Positions 39,681 through 50,301 of a stretch of DNA of 64,000 nt are shown piece by piece. This stretch comes from Phylloscopus collybita (Eukaryota > Chordata > Aves > Passeriformes > Phylloscopidae), in contig JAJNNQ010000009.1 in NCBI GenBank assembly GCA_027886175.1, positions 27,331,501 through 27,395,500 on the forward strand, in the 5' to 3' direction. Numbering within the stretch: the stretch's first letter is position 1; every line of letters starts with the position of its first letter. Under the pieces are notes generated by a model that ran no database searches, was not told the origin of the DNA, and worked only from the letters and a program-made list of their open reading frames with translations. Position numbers and translations under genes: made by a program.

Positions 39681-42600
39681 ATCACTCAACTTTAATCACC
39701 AGCAAGAAAAAAAAAAAATAAGCATAGTAAAACCACTTCCTAAGTCCATTATGTGTAGCTAGTCAAATGAGATCATGTGTATGTGGGGGATTTGTATCCA
39801 GCATCGTTAATATCTAGAAGTGCTTCCTTTTTGGAAGACAGTAAGCATTGTCCAAGTTGCTACTAGAGAGAAGCACTCATACACATTCTTTTTTTCTTGC
39901 ATATACATTTGGACTTGTTAAAGGTCAGAATTTTTACTTTAAACTAATTTGAGAGTAATTTAAGAGAATATTACTCTGTCTAAAGAAAAAGAAAAAATAC
40001 AGCATTCAAATCTGGTAGGATCAGTATTTTGCTCCACAAACCAGCAAGCATGAGAATGACATTTTTAAAGGCTATGTCTGAATCTGGCCATCCAACTGCT
40101 TGTATTGAACTAAGTTACTGAGACTTAGTAAGATATTTCAAGCTCCTTGTCAAAAGTGTTAAGATCATAGGTGCCCTTGTTCTTTCCCAAGAAGGACTCT
40201 AAATTACCCAGCTGAACCTGAAGGCTCGGGAAGGAAATAGAGTCTTTCCAACACAAGTAAATAATGGAAGAAAAATTGTGAGTCTGTTACAAAAAATGTG
40301 TAGGTAGAAGAATTTTCCAGAACATACAATCAGTGGCATTACTGACTCTCTCTTTCAGGATTGTCATGGGGAAGGGCAAAAAGGTGGGAGGAAGATGAAT
40401 TTGAACACTCAGAGCATAACATGCAAAGTATTCACAGCTTTAAGTCAGGCTATTTAGTAGCATATAGGAGACTTCAAACTCTGAAAATAGACTCTGAAAT
40501 CTTCACTAACCATATGTTAAGGGAATTAAAAAGCCAAATCTTCAGCTTTCTCTCAAATAATTGCTGCTTTCTGGTATTGCTGATACCTGTGACCTGCTGA
40601 TATTCTGTGACCATTGTGGTAGAGGGTTGTAACTGTAGCAGATATATCATAGTTAAATAGAAACAGGTGATTTTGGTATTGGAGGCTTAATTTCTGTCAG
40701 CCTGAAATTGTTTTCCCATAATCTTAGGACACTCTCAGTAAATCCTACAATACTGAGATGTTTACATACCACGGAACTGCCATAAGGACAGTTGCAGCAA
40801 CTTTACATATTTCACAGGAAATTCAATGTAATTTTTTCTGACTTAAAGATTATATTTTTATATGTTAAAAGTGGTGCTGCAATTCAAAAGTTGCAGGTAT
40901 AATTTTGTGTTTTAGCAGTAATAAGCAGAGAATTATGGGTAAAATATGCAGTCACGCTTGTCTTGAAAGCTATAGCAGCAGGGGGAAGATCTCCTCCTTA
41001 ACTTGCACCATTCAGGTGTGACACCATCACAAATACACTCTTCTGTTTAAGGCAGGCATAATAATGGTAGGGTTTCGAGAATTAATGGTTTGAGACTGAC
41101 TTATCACTTTAAAAGTAAAATGTTGTGCAATATGCATGTCACAAATATTATGTCAGCATAATTAAATTGGAAAATTTAATTAATCTAGCATCTCAAGTAA
41201 ATTTTTGTGGATAATTTTAATTTACACCTGTCCAGTTTCAATGTAACAACAGCCTACTAAATAGGAATGGTAAACGATTTGCCTTTCTCATTGGTTTAAA
41301 GGTCTTTGGAGAACTAGGCTCACAGATTAGCTTCAATATCCTCTCATACTGCTGCTAATTCATCTGTAACAGGTATGATTCATTGAAATATTTGTGAAGA
41401 GCAGATGCTTCAGTGTGGATTTAGTCCAGATGATCAGAGATGTACACACGAATTTTACTAAACGGGATACAGCATGGTGCTCTACTTGCTTTGTTTGCAG
41501 TCTAAAGACAAGACTGAGACCAAGACCTTGAAATTTAAATACTTAAAGTGTTCAAAAATTTCTGTGCCTTTCATTACACATATCAATTAAGTTAACTCCT
41601 CCTACAGCTAAGAACAAAATAGTTGGTTTAGACAGAAATGAGTATGTACAACGTTCCATATGTATCCACTATGGTAGGGACAGGCTGTAACAAATTAGGA
41701 TATTCATAATTTTTTTTATTATGCTTTAGCTATACTCTCAGCTTCACAAAGAGAAGGCTTCATAATTCATTTTTTTAGCATATGCAGGCATTTCTTGCAA
41801 TCTTTAACTTTCTAAGGGACTGCAGTTTTGTTGTTGGTTAGGAAAGGATGTGAAGTTCACTACAATTATTTTTCAGATCCCTTATGTGTTGTAACTTTCC
41901 TGTTACTTCCAAAACAGACCATGTAATTATTCACAGTTAAAATTTTAAAAAGCAGATCAAACCAATAACTTAATAGAAAACCAGAGCAGGTAATAGTATG
42001 AGAGTTAGGCTGGGTATGTCTCATATTCTCAAAACCAATGAATTACAAACTTCTTTTCAGGAAGGTGTCTGTTGCTCAGTCTATGGAACAGAGATAATGA
42101 AAAGCAAATGCTTGCTCCCATTGAAGCAGAACACAGAGCTGAAGCATCCAACTTACAAGAAAAACCTTGATAATGATTTCAGATGAGACCCCATATGAAC
42201 TGAATCCAGCTTTTTCAGTCTTTTCAAACTTGCCATGCAGATAGATAGTAGAGTTCAGCATACTGAGCTTGGGATTTTTTAAGTGAGACATAATTACAGT
42301 ATAAACATATTGAAATAGGACTAAGTACTGTGAAATAACCAATGCAGTTCTGCTGTTCTGTGGACAAAATAAACTGGGTGCCATTTTCCACATTTCAGGG
42401 CAATTTTGTACTAATACAATTTCCAGTATTCCCTAGGACATCACTGCTTTAACTTTTTTTTATATGGTCTGTTATTTTTACAAACCTTCTAAGTTCTTGT
42501 ACTTAGTGCCTCTCAACACTACACCCTTCTTTTGACTGATGTGTCATTTAGGTTTGTACTTACATGTGTATGTGTGTTTGTGTACGTGTGTGTTGCAAAG

Positions 42601-43149
42601 ATGCTTGAAACTCAGCTGCTGAATAATATGGGTGAGGCTTTGAAATTAATTTAAAGTACCTTGCTTTAAAAAACACCCTTGACTTGCACCTGCTTGGAGG
42701 TAGAAGGTCTAGTGTGAAGTGCATCCTCAGGCCTGTGCTTAGAAATATAGTGCCATGTCTTCACTGCAGGAAGGAAGAGTTTAGTAATTTTACTCTGGAT
42801 ATTTTTCTTCATAGTTATTCTTGTTCTCGTCTTTTTTTTTTACGTTTTTTGTTCATGATGATAAACTAGTAAGCTCTTCTGAAAGGTAATCCCCTGTTAG
42901 CTTTGCAGTTTCTATGCTAATCTCTTGTTAGCTTTGCTGCTGATGTTCCTGAAGCTGATTTGCATTTCCTAATCCAGAGCTGAATCTCTTTGCTCTGGGT
43001 ACTTACATTTATATGGATATGTATTAAATAATTAGCTGAAAGGTTGTCCCCATAGAACCTAACACAGACTGAAGACATTTTGTGTAAGCTGATGTTTAAA
43101 TGGCTTTCAAACCAAGTATGACTTTTTTTTTTCTGATTTATCTTTTCAT

Positions 43150-43798
43150 CTGGGAATAGACAAACCTGGTGAGGCAGCTGTGTCCCTGCAGCCCATGGAA
43201 ATCCATGGTGGAGCAGAGATCCACCTCTAGCCCCTGGAGGACCCCTTGCCAGAGCAGTTGGATGCCCAAAGAAGCAAGATCCTGGCAGGACCTGTGGACC
43301 CATGGAAAGAGGAGCCTGTTGAGCAGGTTTGCTGGCAGCAACTCGTGACCACATGGGAGGGACCCACACTGGAGCAGTTTGTGAATAACAGCAGCCTGTT
43401 ATTGAGAAGTTGGTGGAAGATGGTCTCCTATGGGAGGGTCCCCTTGCTGAAGCAGGGAAATAATGTGCTTCCACCCCCTGGGGAGGAAGGAGCAGCAGAG
43501 ACAACAGACTGAGGCCCCCGTTCCTTGTCCTCCTGTGACACTAGAAGGAAGAGGAGAGAATTTAAGAGTGAAGCTGAGCCCAGAAAGAAGGGAGAGATGG
43601 CAGGGAAGTTTAAGAGTTGGTTTTATTTCTCATTACCGTACTCTTACTGGATTGGTAATAAATTGAACTAATTTTCCTAAGTCTAGTCTGTTTTGCCTAT
43701 GACAGGAACTGGTGAATGATCTCTTTCTGCTCTTATTTTGACCCATGAGCTGTTTGCCATAGCTGTGAAGGGCAATGACAGCCAAGGTCAACCCACCC
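43150..43798 (+). mobile_element. ERVL-type solo LTR, second avian family, 5' end diverged
   Basis: I recognise a widespread bird LTR by its repeated GACC(C)-ACACTGGAGCAG type units (GGAGCAGTTTGTGAA near 43372), then GGAAGGAGCAGCAGAGACAA. These are followed by GTGAAGCTGAGCCC, TGGTTTTATTTCTCATTA, GGTAATAAATTGAA with AATAAA near 43653, and the U5 phrases AGTCTGTTTTGCC and GGTGAATGATCTC. The end GGTCAACCCACC matches the expected 3' terminus. The left end is not clear and may be truncated. A 195-codon - strand frame (42917-43504) and + frames here are by-products of the GC-rich LTR, not genes. Confidence 0.82.
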
Positions 43799-46700
43799 AA
43801 AGTTTAAAATACTTTACATTTTCAGCCTGGATATGTTATTACACTGCAATGCTGATTTGGCTCTCATAAGCGTCTTTTCAAAAAAATTGTCCAAAAAGGT
43901 CAACAGACACTAACACACCTCATGATAGTTGAGGTAGTAACAGTACAGTAACATAGAAAGCAGATTGTTTATTGGACTGGCTATAAATTATACTTCTTAT
44001 ATTTCTATGTGTACTAGAAAATACAGTATTGACGGAGAATATAATTTATGATGATTAGGTTAATAAGACTGCTGGGATTAATTTTTCAAGATATTCTATC
44101 CTTTTCATGCTTATAAACCCTAAATTGTGATTAAGCCACCATATTAATACAGAGCTAAAGAACCCTTGCATTTCATATTTTTGAATACCCCCTAACTGGG
44201 AGAGATGATTCAATCTAAGATTCCCATTGAAGTGCTTAATAAAGAGTGCAGGATTTTTTTTTTATTTACTGTGATAACAGTAAAACAAACATGATGTGAT
44301 AGGTACCTTAAGTATGCATCCATATAGAGTTTTAAGTCTTTAGACATAATATATATCGTAAGATAATTCTTGGTTATGCTTAGACTGCTGTTTTAGTTTC
44401 CCTGACTATATGGATTATTCTATTCTGTATGTCTGTTTATCCAAGATAACATGCAATGCATTCATCATAATAGTATGAAATTCATTTATGAACAAAGCAA
44501 AAGGAAAGTTTACAAACAAAAAAAAAAAAATCAAATGTATGGTGTGTTGCTGTAGATGTAAATTATTTAATGTTGAAAATTCAATTCCAACTATTAATTC
44601 TTTGTATATTTCTTGGAATTTTGTTAAAATCAGTGAAATAAGATGATAGAAATATTTACATCAGAAAAACTGTATACACAAATAAGAAGTTTACTAAAAC
44701 TAAATGTAATGAAAAATACTGAAGTGAAGTTGGTATGAGCTTTCCTAGTCAACCTGGCTTCATAGTACTTATCTTTGATATGAGGAGTATAAAGCACGCT
44801 ATTATATTTATTTGAAAAGACAAACGCAGTGGTACTTTGTTGCAAGTATTATAGCTATATTCTCAGGGAAAACATTGGTGTGTCTTGTTCAGGAGCAAAA
44901 CATTATGGAAAAAAATTATTAGTGTGGTTTCAATTTAGGATGGTATTTTTCAGTATTACCATCCTGGGTAACTGTTCATTTCCCTCCTTCTCTTTTTCCC
45001 TCTCTTCTCTATTTTTCTTCTCTCTCCCCCCACCTCCACCCCAAAAAAGGAGGGGTAAAATAGGTCACCCCATAAACTGATAAACTGGAATGGCCGACAG
45101 TTAGCTAGGTAGTTTTATCTTATTTATTGAGAGTAAACAAAGTTCAGAACAGAAATCAGCAATTGCTGCACTACTGCCAACCATACACATGAGCAGGTTT
45201 TTCTCCAATGGCATGCATTGAGATCTGTGCAATGCCAAAACCCTAGAGCCTCAGTACCTTGAAAAGCACATCTGTGAGAAGTAATAGTCCTATTAACCAC
45301 AACAATTGATTAATGGCAACTTGCCTCTCTGGGAGGCAGCTTCTTTCAGCAACTCTTAAGTTTTGTTTTGCACGCTTCATCTTCAATAGCAGAAAGAGAA
45401 TATATAACTCAGTACACCACCTTTCAGACCTGACTTGGATGTGATGTGGCTCATTGGGTAGGGAGAGATCAATGGGGCTTGAATGAAAAAGGGCTCTCTG
45501 AAGGTTGACGGCTGAAAGCCAAAAGAGGATATCTTTAAATTTTATTGTAAGAGTAAATCCATTTTTCAACATTAAAGTTTGCAACTTCTGACTTGTGACT
45601 GTTAAATGACCATATAAAAGTAATAAAAGATTTTCCTTAAGAAACTGTGTTTGTCCAGAAGTTTGCAATATATTCTCTTGAAGACGCCCTTACTACTACC
45701 TTTGACACTTCATCTGTATCATCACCTATGCACTACACCTATCTCCTTAAGAGTAGGATTATACTAACTTGAATCCCTTTGCATGCCTCTTATCTCTACA
45801 AATTTCAGATGCAGGAATTAGAACAGAAGTCTGAATTTCTTGCAGAAAGTTACAGCACATTATTTATTTTGATCCCAGGTCACAATGAAATTAATCTTTT
45901 TTTTCATATCCTTGAAGTTCTAATGAAAAGCATAAAAAATATTTTAGCATAATTACTTTTAAGGAAACACATAAGCATTCCCAGAGCTAATATGGTTTAT
46001 CATAGTTCAGTAACATGATCAAACTATATCACTTTAGTTAAATGTTAACTTGTACTTGAAAAATGCAATTTCTCTTTCCATGAAGCTGCAGCATATAAGC
46101 TTCATATGACATTTCTCTCATTGGGCCAGGCTTCTACAGTAAGTAAATATTCCATAGATGGGCTTCATAAAAACCAAAACACCGGAATAACTTTGTCATT
46201 TTGGAACTTGTAATGCTGTATTGCTGCAGAAAATATTTGTAGGGTTGTGGAATTTTTTTCCAATTAAATTTGGAAAATGAGGATAGCTGACAATCAGAGT
46301 GGTAACTTTTTTTATATATATCTGAATATGGCTAACTAATTCCTTTAAGTCTTCTGTCAGGACTTGATTGGCTATAAAAAAAAGGTCAGATTTAAATTTA
46401 AGGAGATTACTTTAAAAGAAAAAAAATGCTGGCTTCAGTTCCACTTATAAACCTTTGGATCCTTATATTAAACTTTGTTTTGTGAGAGCTGATTCTCTTC
46501 ACTCATGAATCAATAACTAAATATTTTTATTAAAAAAAAGACAAGTATACACACAAGATATGAATAACTAATTTTTAAAGCATTACTGAAGTGCTTTTAA
46601 ACAGTTCACTTCTTTTTTTTTTTTTTCTCCAAGGGAAGTGTTAGGCTGCTTCCCTTTCATGGAGCTATCTTCAGTCTTTAATTTTTTTTCATGTTTCTGG

Positions 46701-47100
46701 ATTGCAAGGTCTGATCTGAGTTAGTGATCTGTTTACTTGTCACATTCATGCTAGCTGCTTCTCATTTCATTCTCCCAAGACAAGCTGCACAACACTCTTT
46801 GTCTCCAGAGCCACATATTGGGCACCTGCTTACTACTGCACCTTCTTTTCATTTGCTGTTGTTTTAGGTACCCTCACTCCATTGCCTGCTCCTGCACCCA
46901 TCCCATCTCTGCTACCTGAGCCTCACACTTTGGCTCTGATAACCTCTCTAAGGCAATTCCCACAGCTCTTCTCTGGTTATCGATCGCATCTTACGAGGGT
47001 TCATGTGACACTAAGAAAGGCAGTCTTCCACCTCACAGAAGGCTTTTAAACACTTTTATTCAACACATCTCAAAGGAAAATTTAAGTTCACAAGACGTGC
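43799..47100. other. Intergenic DNA, no gene recognised
   Basis: AT-rich sequence with a polypyrimidine tract at 44979-45042. The 141-codon - strand frame at 45243-45668 has no family signature that I know and no supporting splice or promoter context. Confidence 0.55.
44979..45042 (+). repeat. Polypyrimidine tract, 64 bp
   Basis: C/T only except for three A residues (about 45011, 45032, 45038), followed at once by AAAAAAGGAGGGG. Such tracts can form triplex structures; nothing here shows that it does. Confidence 0.85.
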
Positions 47101-47105
47101 ATAGG
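47101..47105 (+). repeat. Target-site duplication, left copy (ATAGG)
   Basis: ATAGG precedes the TGTCTTGG terminus and is repeated at 47842-47846 after the CA end. Confidence 0.9.
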
Positions 47106-47841
47106 TGTCTTGGTTTGGAAAGACAGGTATCTGCCAGGGAAAGCTGGAGTTTCCCTTAGAATGGGGAATGTAAACCCCTCACCCCCTGCCAAACTATAAT
47201 TTTGCAGTCAAGGGCTTTCAGGCAAAGATTTGGGAACAGCTCTTTGCTAGGAATATTAACAATGCAAATGTAGCAGAAAAACAAAACCACCCAACCAAAC
47301 CAGCAAACAAACAACAATTTTGGAAAACCCTGATAGAGTCAGAGCTACAACCTGACACCCTGTTGGTCAGGGTGTTGGAAGCTGTCCAAAACTAAGTCCT
47401 CCTGGAGTGGAAGATACGGTTTTGGTGGGGTAGAGATGATCCTGTAGAACAAGGGTCCAGTGGTGGTGAGAAGGGGTCCAGTCTTCCTCCAGGGATCAGG
47501 TGACACTGGATACCTTCATGTTCCTGTGGCTCAGTTTTATCCAGGTAGGAATGGTTGGCTCCCCCCACTGGGTGGAGCATCTCACAATACGATAATGGAA
47601 TGTGGATGTGTTAGTTTGGGGAGGTGTTAATAGCCCATTAGCAGAAAATATTCCCCTGGAGGGAGGAGGGGCAGTGAAAGAGATAAGAAACACTGCCCCA
47701 CCTGCTTTAACAGTTGGCCCATTATCAGAAGGCATCCACCCCCCCTCCTCCCAGAGTTACAAAAGATAAAGAAAAACATCTCCCCAACTGCTTTTAACAA
47801 ATGAAATAGAATACACACCCCTGGATCCACAACCCAAAACA
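47106..47841 (-). mobile_element. Solo LTR of family A, inverted copy, 736 bp, intact ends
   Basis: This is the reverse complement of the LTR at 14326-15052, similar over its whole length, with insertions and deletions of a few bases and different copy number of the 21-bp GGACCC unit. As printed on + it starts TGTCTTGG and ends CCCAAAACA, flanked by a perfect 5-bp duplication ATAGG. Its transcriptional direction is leftward: the U3 end is at 47841, about 2.3 kb upstream of the TUSC3 start codon, and the U5 end at 47106. No internal viral sequence remains. The - strand frames at 47392-47842 are by-products. Confidence 0.92.
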
Positions 47842-47846
47842 ATAGG
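47842..47846 (+). repeat. Target-site duplication, right copy (ATAGG)
   Basis: Second copy of the 5-bp sequence at 47101-47105. Confidence 0.9.
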
Positions 47847-49854
47847 CCACATTTTTTCTTTATTAAGCCTTTAGAAGACTTTTACCCAAAATGTACTTCC
47901 ATTGTTGTCCCAAGGTCATTTGCATTGCATTTGTATTTCAGCACCCAAAAATGTTCTATTTTCTAAGGTAAGACTGTCCATTCCCCTCATTACTCTGTTT
48001 AACAGCTAACTCTCAAGAACAATAACACAGCAAATGTAAACCAGTCAGATTTCATGTAATCCTTCACATTAATCTCCCCTTCTCTAGCACAGCACTTCTT
48101 TCCAGGTTTATACTCCTTCTTCTGTCATTCCTTAAGGAAAGAATAAAGAGATGTCTTCCTTTCACTCAAGGCCTTCCTTACCAGGTCCATGTTCATACAC
48201 ACCATGGTGCAGCAGCTATGGCTGCACATACAATGTATGTATGCATGTACATGATTGTATGTATGCACATACAATCTGTGGGCTTTGTTCTGTCAGCATA
48301 GACTCCAGATAGCCTCAAAGGATTATTATATATGTGGGAAAACACTTTGCAATTACAGGCTCCCTGGGTCACTTTTTGTATTCAAGTACATCCTGGTTAC
48401 TGCATCAATTGTGTGTAGTCTTTATCTAGTGAGCTAGATAAAAACAGCCAGGCTATCAAAGCTCTGGTCTACATGAAACTGAACAAAAAAGTAATAAAAC
48501 AAAACTGTCCATGTTGCTGTTTCCTGCTTAAGGTATGGACTTCAGGTGATTGCAAATTGAGATTATTGATTAAAAATAAATGTAAGAAATTTGACAGAGT
48601 TGAGTTGTGTCAAATGAGTTTTGTAGGCTTTTCAAGGAATGAAGAACTCCTAATCGCTTTCATGTACTCAGTAGTTTTAATGCACTTTTCATACAGTGAC
48701 AGTGTGAAAGGTTCAGGCAGGGTTCATCAGGCTCAGGAGGATACCAAGAGTTTTTCAAACAAGATCCCAGCAAAATCACCGTCTGGATTTAGCAAGAGTG
48801 GCCTGAGATTTTCTAATGAAATGTAATTTTTTTAGCACACTAACTAACATATGCCTCTCTTGTTCCAGTGTAAAGTTTCCATTGAATTTTTATCTCCTAT
48901 ATAAATAAAGACAAGGAAAAAAAAAACCCTGTTTTTAAAATCACAAAGTTTTGATCAATACATATATCCTCTCTACTCAGAGCAGATGTCTTAGAAATCT
49001 CTGTAATCCAATGTCATGGTTGTATACCATTTTATGGTTAGTATTATTGCTCAACAATAGTCAGAATCTGATGAATGTGGACAACAAATGGCCTGAACTC
49101 TCTTGAAATTATTAAGTGTTTGGTAGATCATTTGAATACATTCTGTTATTCCTAGGGATAGATGTAACTTCTGAAAGACACAATGCACATACAACTGAAG
49201 AGAAAAAAATGGCCTATTTAATGTTTTAACTGCTCGGTGCTGTTAAACTGCTCAGATGTCAGCTGTGTTATCAGGGTAGTATCTGATATTATGATAATAC
49301 CACCTAAAAATTCTCTGCCCCCAAAAAGGAGATACATTTAAATATGTTCTTGGTACCTCAGCTTTCTATTTCATTGTGGTGTTTTATTATAAAATGCATA
49401 AAAATTTCTAGTGATACAGCAAGATCTCCAAATAAATTAATATTTCTGCTTTCTGAGTCTTCAGCACAGCTGTAAGTAACTAATGTAGCATAAAGAGTGT
49501 ACTTGGAATTCTAGGGAAAAAAAGCAAAGTATGTGCTCATTAATTTAACATTACCTATTCTGTGCACTGCAGTGTGCACTTTTAAGAAATACACAATCAC
49601 TGATTTGAGGACTGTATCGTGAATCAGAATATCAATTTAGAGCTGCACAGTTAATACTCTGGGAAATAAATTCGAATTAACTGTATCAGCATATTGCATT
49701 AATATTATTTCCTGCAAAGATGGCTTTGTGTGTGCATAATGAAATCTGAAAAGTGTGTGCGCATAAACGTGTAAGAAAGAAGTCTTTATAGTTTGGGTCG
49801 GTTTTTGGTGGAGATTTTTGGTGTTTTGTCTTGCCTGGTTTAGCACTCTCGGTT
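47847..49854. other. TUSC3 upstream flank, AT-rich, nothing recognised
   Basis: AT-rich sequence that rises sharply in GC at about 49.85 kb. It has a short alternating ATGTATGC/GTATGTGC region near 48.22-48.28 kb with local inverted repeats. Frames at 48255-48437 and 48473-48826 show no family signature. An unannotated upstream exon or enhancer cannot be excluded by eye. Confidence 0.5.
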
Positions 49855-49949
49855 CAGGCCAGCACTGTGTTCTGCAGCAGGCAGCCGGGGGCTGGGACAG
49901 CAGTGAAGCAGCAGCGAGTGCGGGCGGGCAGAACCCCCCGCGCCGCGCC

Positions 49950-49992
49950 GGGCCGGGCTGGGCTGGGCTGGGCTGGGCCGGGCCGGGCCGGG
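49950..49992 (+). repeat. Pentamer array of nine GGG tracts (GGGCT/GGGCC)
   Basis: Nine GGG runs, each separated by exactly two bases (CC or CT), form a 43-bp tandem array 170-210 bp before the TUSC3 ATG. This satisfies G-quadruplex criteria on the + strand and is likely to vary in copy number. Sp1-like GC boxes lie just upstream (GGGCGGGC near 49922). Confidence 0.92.
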
Positions 49993-50057
49993 CGCCAGCA
50001 CTGCCCGCGGCACCCCCACAGAGCCGAGCGCGACCCTTCCCCCCAAGCCCCCGCAGA

Positions 50058-50070
50058 ACTACATTTCCCA
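50058..50070 (+). promoter_or_regulatory. ZNF143/THAP11-type promoter motif
   Basis: ACTACATTTCCCA differs by one base from the known ACTACAATTCCC(A) promoter element bound by the ZNF143/THAP11/HCFC1 group. It lies about 90 bp before the start codon in a CpG island, the usual setting for this element. Confidence 0.65.
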
Positions 50071-50096
50071 GGCGGCACCGCGCCGCGGGGCGCTGC

Positions 50097-50103
50097 GATT
50101 GGC
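50097..50103 (-). promoter_or_regulatory. Inverted CCAAT box (NF-Y site)
   Basis: GATTGGC is the reverse complement of GCCAATC, a good NF-Y core, 58 bp before the ATG and 27 bp after the ACTACA motif. The position suggests a short 5' leader. Confidence 0.6.
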
Positions 50104-50160
50104 CGGGCGCAGGCCAGCTCAGCGTGGCGGTGCGGCTGGTGCCGCCGGCGGGGGTGGAAC

Positions 50161-50295
50161 ATGGCGCTGGGTGCCGGGGTAGCGCGGCGGCTGCCGCACC
50201 TGCCGGCCGGGGGCTGCCTCCCCCCCCTGCTGCTGCTGCTGCTGCTCCTTCTCCTCCTCTGCGGACAGCTCGGAGGAGGACAGAAAAAGAAGGAG
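50161..50295 (+). CDS. TUSC3: TUSC3, coding part of exon 1 (signal peptide and first mature residues)
   Basis: The product is the OST3/OST6-type subunit of the STT3B oligosaccharyltransferase complex in the endoplasmic reticulum membrane. Its lumenal thioredoxin-like domain with a CxxC centre helps glycosylate sites near disulfides; it has also been linked to magnesium transport. Only the first 45 codons are here. They show an Arg-containing start (GVARRLPHLPAGG), an 11-leucine hydrophobic core at residues 23-33 and then CGQLGGGQKKKE. From memory, human TUSC3 has RRLRYLPTG, a leucine core and QLGGGQKKKE at the same places, whereas the paralogue MAGT1 has QRKKE and no LGGG, so TUSC3 is preferred. 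The ATG is the only one in a frame open from 49831, with an ideal context (A at -3, G at +4). Codon 45 (GAG) is followed by GTAGAG, a phase-0 donor. The thioredoxin and four transmembrane segments lie in later exons outside the window. Six CTG codons (50227-50244) form a repeat that may vary. Confidence 0.93.
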
Positions 50296-50301
50296 GTAGA
50301 G
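50296..50301 (+). other. TUSC3: Splice donor of TUSC3 exon 1
   Basis: GAG|GTAGAG fits the donor consensus moderately well and falls exactly where the conserved QKKKE ends. Reading through it gives VEMFASFAIAPV, which has no resemblance to TUSC3 exon 2, and a stop at 50491-50493, supporting an intron here. Confidence 0.85.

Larger units (their letters stand above)
31763..43149. other. AT-rich intergenic DNA, no gene recognised
   Basis: About 11 kb without a supported gene. Two patches are GC-richer than the rest and unexplained: about 34.95-35.29 kb and about 38.37-38.99 kb; both are discussed as findings. Other open frames (for example 36140-36442 and 42076-42393) show no family signature. 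Confidence 0.55.

Noticed and set aside
42917..43504. 195-codon - strand open frame
   Set aside because: It lies almost wholly antisense to a solo ERVL-type LTR; the frame is a by-product of GC-rich LTR sequence.
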